Position numbers and translations under genes: made by a program. Shown here in pieces: positions 58,175 through 61,230 of a stretch of 61,230 bases of DNA. This stretch comes from Pseudolabrys sp. (GTDB lineage: Bacteria > Pseudomonadota > Alphaproteobacteria > Rhizobiales > Xanthobacteraceae). Where the stretch lies: positions 1-61,230 of the forward strand of contig JAHBZF010000005.1 in NCBI GenBank assembly GCA_019635575.1. The letters run 5' to 3'. Positions within the stretch are counted from its first letter, which is position 1; each line of letters begins with the position of its first letter. The notes below the pieces were generated by a model. It saw nothing but the letters and a program-made list of their open reading frames with translations. It was not told where the DNA came from and did no database searches.

Positions 58175-60098
58175 ATGCGCTGCGGTCGGGCCGGGCCGAA
58201 TGACGCGCGGGTGAGACACCGGAGCGCGCACTTGCGGCATGTCTCGCGAGGCGCGAGGTGCGCGCGAGGCCGTGCTCGGTTTTTTCCCAGTGATACGGTG
58301 CGCGGACGAGCTGCAGCAGCGCGCGCCAGGCGGCATAGGACAGCAGCAGCCAGTGCCATGGTGTCAGCAGCAGCACCCACAAGGTCGACGGCAGGCCCTG
58401 TCGTAACAGACCGACACAGCCGAGCAGGATCGAGGTGAGATAGCCCGCGGCGGCGGTGATCGAGAACAACGCGAAGGCGAATGGCACCACCTGCGCTTCC
58501 GTCAGGTCCGGCGTCTGGACCACAAGCGTCGCGATCAGCCCGATCAAAAAGAACGGGTGCACCAGCGCCGCCAGCACGTTGCCACCGACCACGAGCTGAA
58601 ACACTAGAAACGAGAACGGGCCGAGGTCGCGCAGCAGCCGGCCCGGATGGCGCATGTGCACCAGCCAGGTCTGCATCCAGCCTTTGAACCAGCGGGTCCG
58701 CTGCCGCAGCCAGATGCCGAGTTGGTTGGGCGCTTCCTCGTAGGTCGCTGAGGCGATCACATCGGCCTGATAGCCGAACCGGGCGAGGCGCATGCCGAGG
58801 TCGGCATCCTCGGTGACGTTGTAACTGTCCCAGGCGCCGGCCCGGCGCAGGACATGGGTGCGGAAGTGGTTCGACGTGCCGCCGAGCGGCAGCGGTGCGC
58901 GCAGCGCCGCTAGCGTCGGCAGGATCAGGTCGAACTGCGCCGCATATTCGGCCGTATAAAATCCCGCGAGCCATCCGTCGCGGGTGTTGTCGATGGCGAG
59001 CCGCGCCTGCACGCAGGCCAGTTCCGGCCCGGCCCGGCGGAACGCGGCGACCGCGCGCCGCAACTGGTTCGGCTCGGGACGATCTTCCGCGTCGTAGACC
59101 ACGACAAAACGACCGCTGATGAAGGGCAGCGCGATGTTCAGGGCCTTCGGCTTGGTGCGGGGCGCCATGTCCGGCGCAATCAGCACATCGACATAAGGCG
59201 GCAGGCCGATGCGCTGCAGCTCCGCCAGCGTTTCGGCGTCGTCACGCTCCAGCACCAGTTTGATGTCGAGCCGTTCCTTCGGATAATCGAGCTGCCGCAG
59301 CGCGGCGACCAACCGCTCCACGCAACGCGCCTCGCGATACAACGCGACGATGATCGAATAGTCCGGCAAACCCTTGTCGGCGGGTCGCGTGGTGCGGGGG
59401 CTGCGCATCGTCAATCCGGCGATCATTCCGGTCAGGCGCAGCACGATCCAGGCTACGAACAAAGCCGCGAGCAGGACATTCATCGCGAAGGTGATATCGA
59501 ACGGCAGCGCGGTGAGTGCCGCGATCGCGATCACGACAATCAGCGCGAGCGCCGTCACGATCTGGTGGCGTGGACCGGGCGCCGCCGAAAGATCGGGCCG
59601 CGTCGTGGTCACGGTGCTCGCCGCCTGTTCGCCCAGTGCCGTTGTCGCATGGCGCAGAACGTAATTCTTGATGTGCGCCGGCGAGGTCAGCCGGAATTGT
59701 TGCCGCAGCGACGGCTGTACGCGCATCGCGCCGATAAAGCGCCGGACATCCTGCGGCGCCAGAACAAAAACGCGCTCGGTGCCGATCTGCAATGGCAGCA
59801 TTCCGCCGGCCACCGCATCGATGAATTGTTTGTCGTCAAGCGGACAATGGCTGCGTTGCATCGTCTCGAGCGGCTCGAACACGAGATCAAGGTCGGCGGC
59901 CAGTGCCCGGTAGTAGGCGTCGTCGCTGATGACGCCATGGGTGATGAGAACGCGATGGGCATTGACGTCGAGGGCGTTTGCGCGCGCCGCAGCTGTCGCC
60001 AGGAGATCTGGCGCCAGATATGGACGCAGGCAATCGAGCTCCGGCGCGTCCGGTATTGCCGCGTTCTGCGCTGCCGTTCCCGCGATGCCAGAGAGCAT
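58173..60098 (-). CDS. Membrane glycosyltransferase family 2 (cellulose synthase-like) with MshEN-type N-terminal domain
   Basis: A 641-residue processive-type transferase. Residues 1-160 form a soluble domain like the GspE/MshE N-terminal module (HRVLITHGVISDDAYYRAL), which in related proteins can bind c-di-GMP. Two membrane helices follow at about 185-235. The GT-A domain has DYSIIVALYREAR, the metal-binding YDAEDRPEP (residues 335-343), TEDADLG and QRTRWFKGW with Gln466, Arg469 and Trp470 (QxxRW). Further helices close the chain. It likely makes an exopolysaccharide of unknown composition. AGGAG lies 5 nt before the ATG. No other polymer genes adjoin it. Confidence 0.9.
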   Translation of the reverse strand: MLSGIAGTAAQNAAIPDAPELDCLRPYLAPDLLATAAARANALDVNAHRVLITHGVISDDAYYRALAADLDLVFEPLETMQRSHCPLDDKQFIDAVAGGMLPLQIGTERVFVLAPQDVRRFIGAMRVQPSLRQQFRLTSPAHIKNYVLRHATTALGEQAASTVTTTRPDLSAAPGPRHQIVTALALIVVIAIAALTALPFDITFAMNVLLAALFVAWIVLRLTGMIAGLTMRSPRTTRPADKGLPDYSIIVALYREARCVERLVAALRQLDYPKERLDIKLVLERDDAETLAELQRIGLPPYVDVLIAPDMAPRTKPKALNIALPFISGRFVVVYDAEDRPEPNQLRRAVAAFRRAGPELACVQARLAIDNTRDGWLAGFYTAEYAAQFDLILPTLAALRAPLPLGGTSNHFRTHVLRRAGAWDSYNVTEDADLGMRLARFGYQADVIASATYEEAPNQLGIWLRQRTRWFKGWMQTWLVHMRHPGRLLRDLGPFSFLVFQLVVGGNVLAALVHPFFLIGLIATLVVQTPDLTEAQVVPFAFALFSITAAAGYLTSILLGCVGLLRQGLPSTLWVLLLTPWHWLLLSYAAWRALLQLVRAPYHWEKTEHGLARTSRLARHAASARSGVSPARHSARPDRSA

Positions 60099-60259
60099 GG
60101 ATGCTCCTGCTGGCAGACCGCGGCGCGGAATACACCGTGGCCCCCCGGTTCAGGCTAGCATGGGCGCGCGACCGCGCGTCAATGTGGCCGGCCACGCAAG
60201 GGTTTCACGATTGCGTGGTGCGCATTGGTATCGGTCTGCGACAGTGCTAGAGGAGAAGC

Positions 60260-60451
60260 ATGGAAACACTGTTTAGCTGGCTGGTGCCGATCGCGATCGG
60301 CGTCGTTGCCATCATTCTCCTGCTCGGTCTGTTCAACATGATGCGCGGCGGTTCGCCCAACACGTCGCAGAAGCTCATGCGTCTGCGCGTGCTGGCCCAG
60401 TTCATCGCCATCGTCGTGATCATGGCCGCGATCTATTTCATGCAGCACTGA
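60260..60451 (+). CDS. Twin-transmembrane HIG1 domain protein
   Basis: A 63-residue protein with two helices (LVPIAIGVVAIILLLGLF and VLAQFIAIVVIMAAIYFM) around a basic loop QKLMRLRVLAQ, the HIG1/RCF1 signature. In Alphaproteobacteria this small gene usually precedes cobalamin adenosyltransferase and etfB, as here. Homologues stabilise cytochrome c oxidase. AGAGGAGAAG is just upstream of the ATG. Confidence 0.9.
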   Translation: METLFSWLVPIAIGVVAIILLLGLFNMMRGGSPNTSQKLMRLRVLAQFIAIVVIMAAIYFMQH

Positions 60452-60459
60452 GAGCCCCG

Positions 60460-61032
60460 ATGGTCGTCCTCAACCGCATCTACACCCGCACCGGCGATGA
60501 CGGCACCACGGCGCTCGGCAGCGGCGCGCGGCGCAAGAAATACGATCTGCGCGTCGACGCCTACGGCACGCTCGACGAGGTCAATGCGGTGATCGGCCTC
60601 GCGCGTTTGCACACGGCGGACGACAAGGCGCTCGACGCCGCGCTGTCGCGGATCCAGAACGACCTGTTCGACGTGGAAGCCGATCTCTGCCTTGCGGAGA
60701 AGGGGCCGGGTGGTGCGCGGCTCACCGTGACCGACGCGCAGGTCGCCTGGATCGAACGACAGATCGACACTTTCAACGCCGATCTCGCGCCGCTGCGCTC
60801 GTTCATCCTGCCGGGCGGCAGCGCCGCGTCTGCTTATCTGCATCTCGCCCGCACCGTCTGCCGCAGAGCGGAACGGATCATGGTCGCCTTGCGCGATCAG
60901 CCGGGCGAGCATGTGGACGCGCCCGCGCTCAAATACGTCAACCGCCTGTCGGACTTCCTGTTCGTCGCCGGCCGTCACGCCAACGGCAAAGGGACCGGTG
61001 ACGTTTTGTGGGCTCCAGGCCAGAACCGCTAG
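60460..61032 (+). CDS. Cob(I)yrinic acid a,c-diamide adenosyltransferase, PduO type
   Basis: A 190-residue ATP:cob(I)alamin adenosyltransferase that forms coenzyme B12. The N-terminal ATP loop is YTRTGDDGTTALGSGARRKK, DAYGTLDEVNAVIGLAR holds the active-site Asp/Glu, and the C-terminal LHLARTVCRRAER and NRLSDFLFVAGRHAN complete the PduO signature. The start is 8 bp after the HIG1-like gene, so both share a transcript, with etfB following after 146 bp. Confidence 0.94.
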   Translation: MVVLNRIYTRTGDDGTTALGSGARRKKYDLRVDAYGTLDEVNAVIGLARLHTADDKALDAALSRIQNDLFDVEADLCLAEKGPGGARLTVTDAQVAWIERQIDTFNADLAPLRSFILPGGSAASAYLHLARTVCRRAERIMVALRDQPGEHVDAPALKYVNRLSDFLFVAGRHANGKGTGDVLWAPGQNR

Positions 61033-61178
61033 GGTTTCCGGGGCTGAAAACGTGTGTTTGCAAGGCTTTGGCGGCGTTGACACCGAAACGGCGCCACCAT
61101 TAGGTTGCTCTGCACAAAAATTGGCCCTCAGCCCACAATCGGCCTGCTCCCGGCGGCCGGCTTAAGGATCGTCCGACG

Positions 61179-61230
61179 ATGAAAATCCTCGTCCCCGTGA
61201 AGCGGGTGGTCGACTACAACGTCAAAATCC
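61179..61230 (+). CDS. etfB: Electron transfer flavoprotein beta subunit, partial (start only)
   Basis: AAGGA stands 9 nt before the ATG at 61179, and the first 17 codons read MKILVPVKRVVDYNVKI, the very conserved start of EtfB. EtfAB collects electrons from acyl-CoA and other dehydrogenases and passes them to ETF:quinone oxidoreductase. The rest is beyond the window. Confidence 0.92.
   Translation, partial: MKILVPVKRVVDYNVKI

Noticed and set aside
1-61230. CRISPR arrays, prophage, insertion sequences, toxin-antitoxin or defence islands
   Set aside because: No regularly spaced repeats, integrase, transposase or known defence motifs were found in either strand; the HNH gene is a widely conserved housekeeping type.

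Overview
The window is a GC-rich alphaproteobacterial chromosome segment. SAM-II riboswitch control of metZ, a PutA without an N-terminal DNA-binding domain, an encoded-CCA tRNA-Leu(CAA), a long tandem dCTP deaminase and characteristic intergenic palindromes all suggest Hyphomicrobiales, near Bradyrhizobium, Rhodopseudomonas or related Nitrobacteraceae/Xanthobacteraceae. The genus cannot be fixed from the sequence alone. There are no rRNA genes, CRISPR arrays or recognisable insertion sequences. || 0-9 kb: a leftward run encodes a sulfite-oxidase-like molybdoenzyme and a succinate dehydrogenase/fumarate reductase-like complex (B, C, D, then the flavoprotein cut by the window edge). Next come a DUF3604 protein, a LysR-controlled class II aldolase plus tripartite-tricarboxylate (Bug) binding protein unit, and a second Bug protein. 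9-12.6 kb: a ferredoxin-reductase-like flavoprotein, a small secreted protein and an FAD monooxygenase. || 12.6-15.7 kb: a damaged zone. It holds intergenic palindromic repeats, an ndvA-type glucan exporter gene broken by many indels, and a chimeric ORF joining the front of an acetolactate-synthase-like protein to an internal piece of gpsA. 15.7-22 kb: an NMT1-type ABC importer divergent from putA. 22-34 kb: a HisE-like protein, a DedA/YqaA membrane protein, a pair of VOC proteins of which one has lost all metal ligands, an SAF-domain oxidoreductase, PilZ, acyltransferase, DHA2 exporter, PEP carboxylase and tRNA-Leu. || 34-47.9 kb: DsbB, an HNH nuclease, and an ECF sigma gene followed by DUF4142 and cupredoxin genes. 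The sigma gene and the DUF4142 gene share a promoter motif of identical spacing. Then come AlkA-like glycosylase, GluQ-RS, a sensorless hybrid kinase, metZ behind a SAM-II riboswitch, dCTP deaminase, and a GntR-associated catabolic cluster with a third Bug protein. || 48-56 kb: tRNA-Gly, a tex gene interrupted by a scrambled patch of about 357 nt, and a cluster of glutamine-synthetase-like ligase, Rieske dioxygenase alpha and beta and a divergent LysR. That set resembles the core of aniline dioxygenase operons and is the best candidate catabolic system in the window. 56-61 kb: SCO protein, secreted polysaccharide deacetylase, a large membrane glycosyltransferase, HIG1-like protein, cobalamin adenosyltransferase and the start of etfB. 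|| The genes mainly describe a metabolically versatile soil or water heterotroph with many solute binding proteins and aromatic-type oxidoreductases. Three spots (ndvA, the ALS-gpsA chimera, the tex patch) look either like recent gene loss or like local assembly faults and should be checked in reads before biological interpretation.
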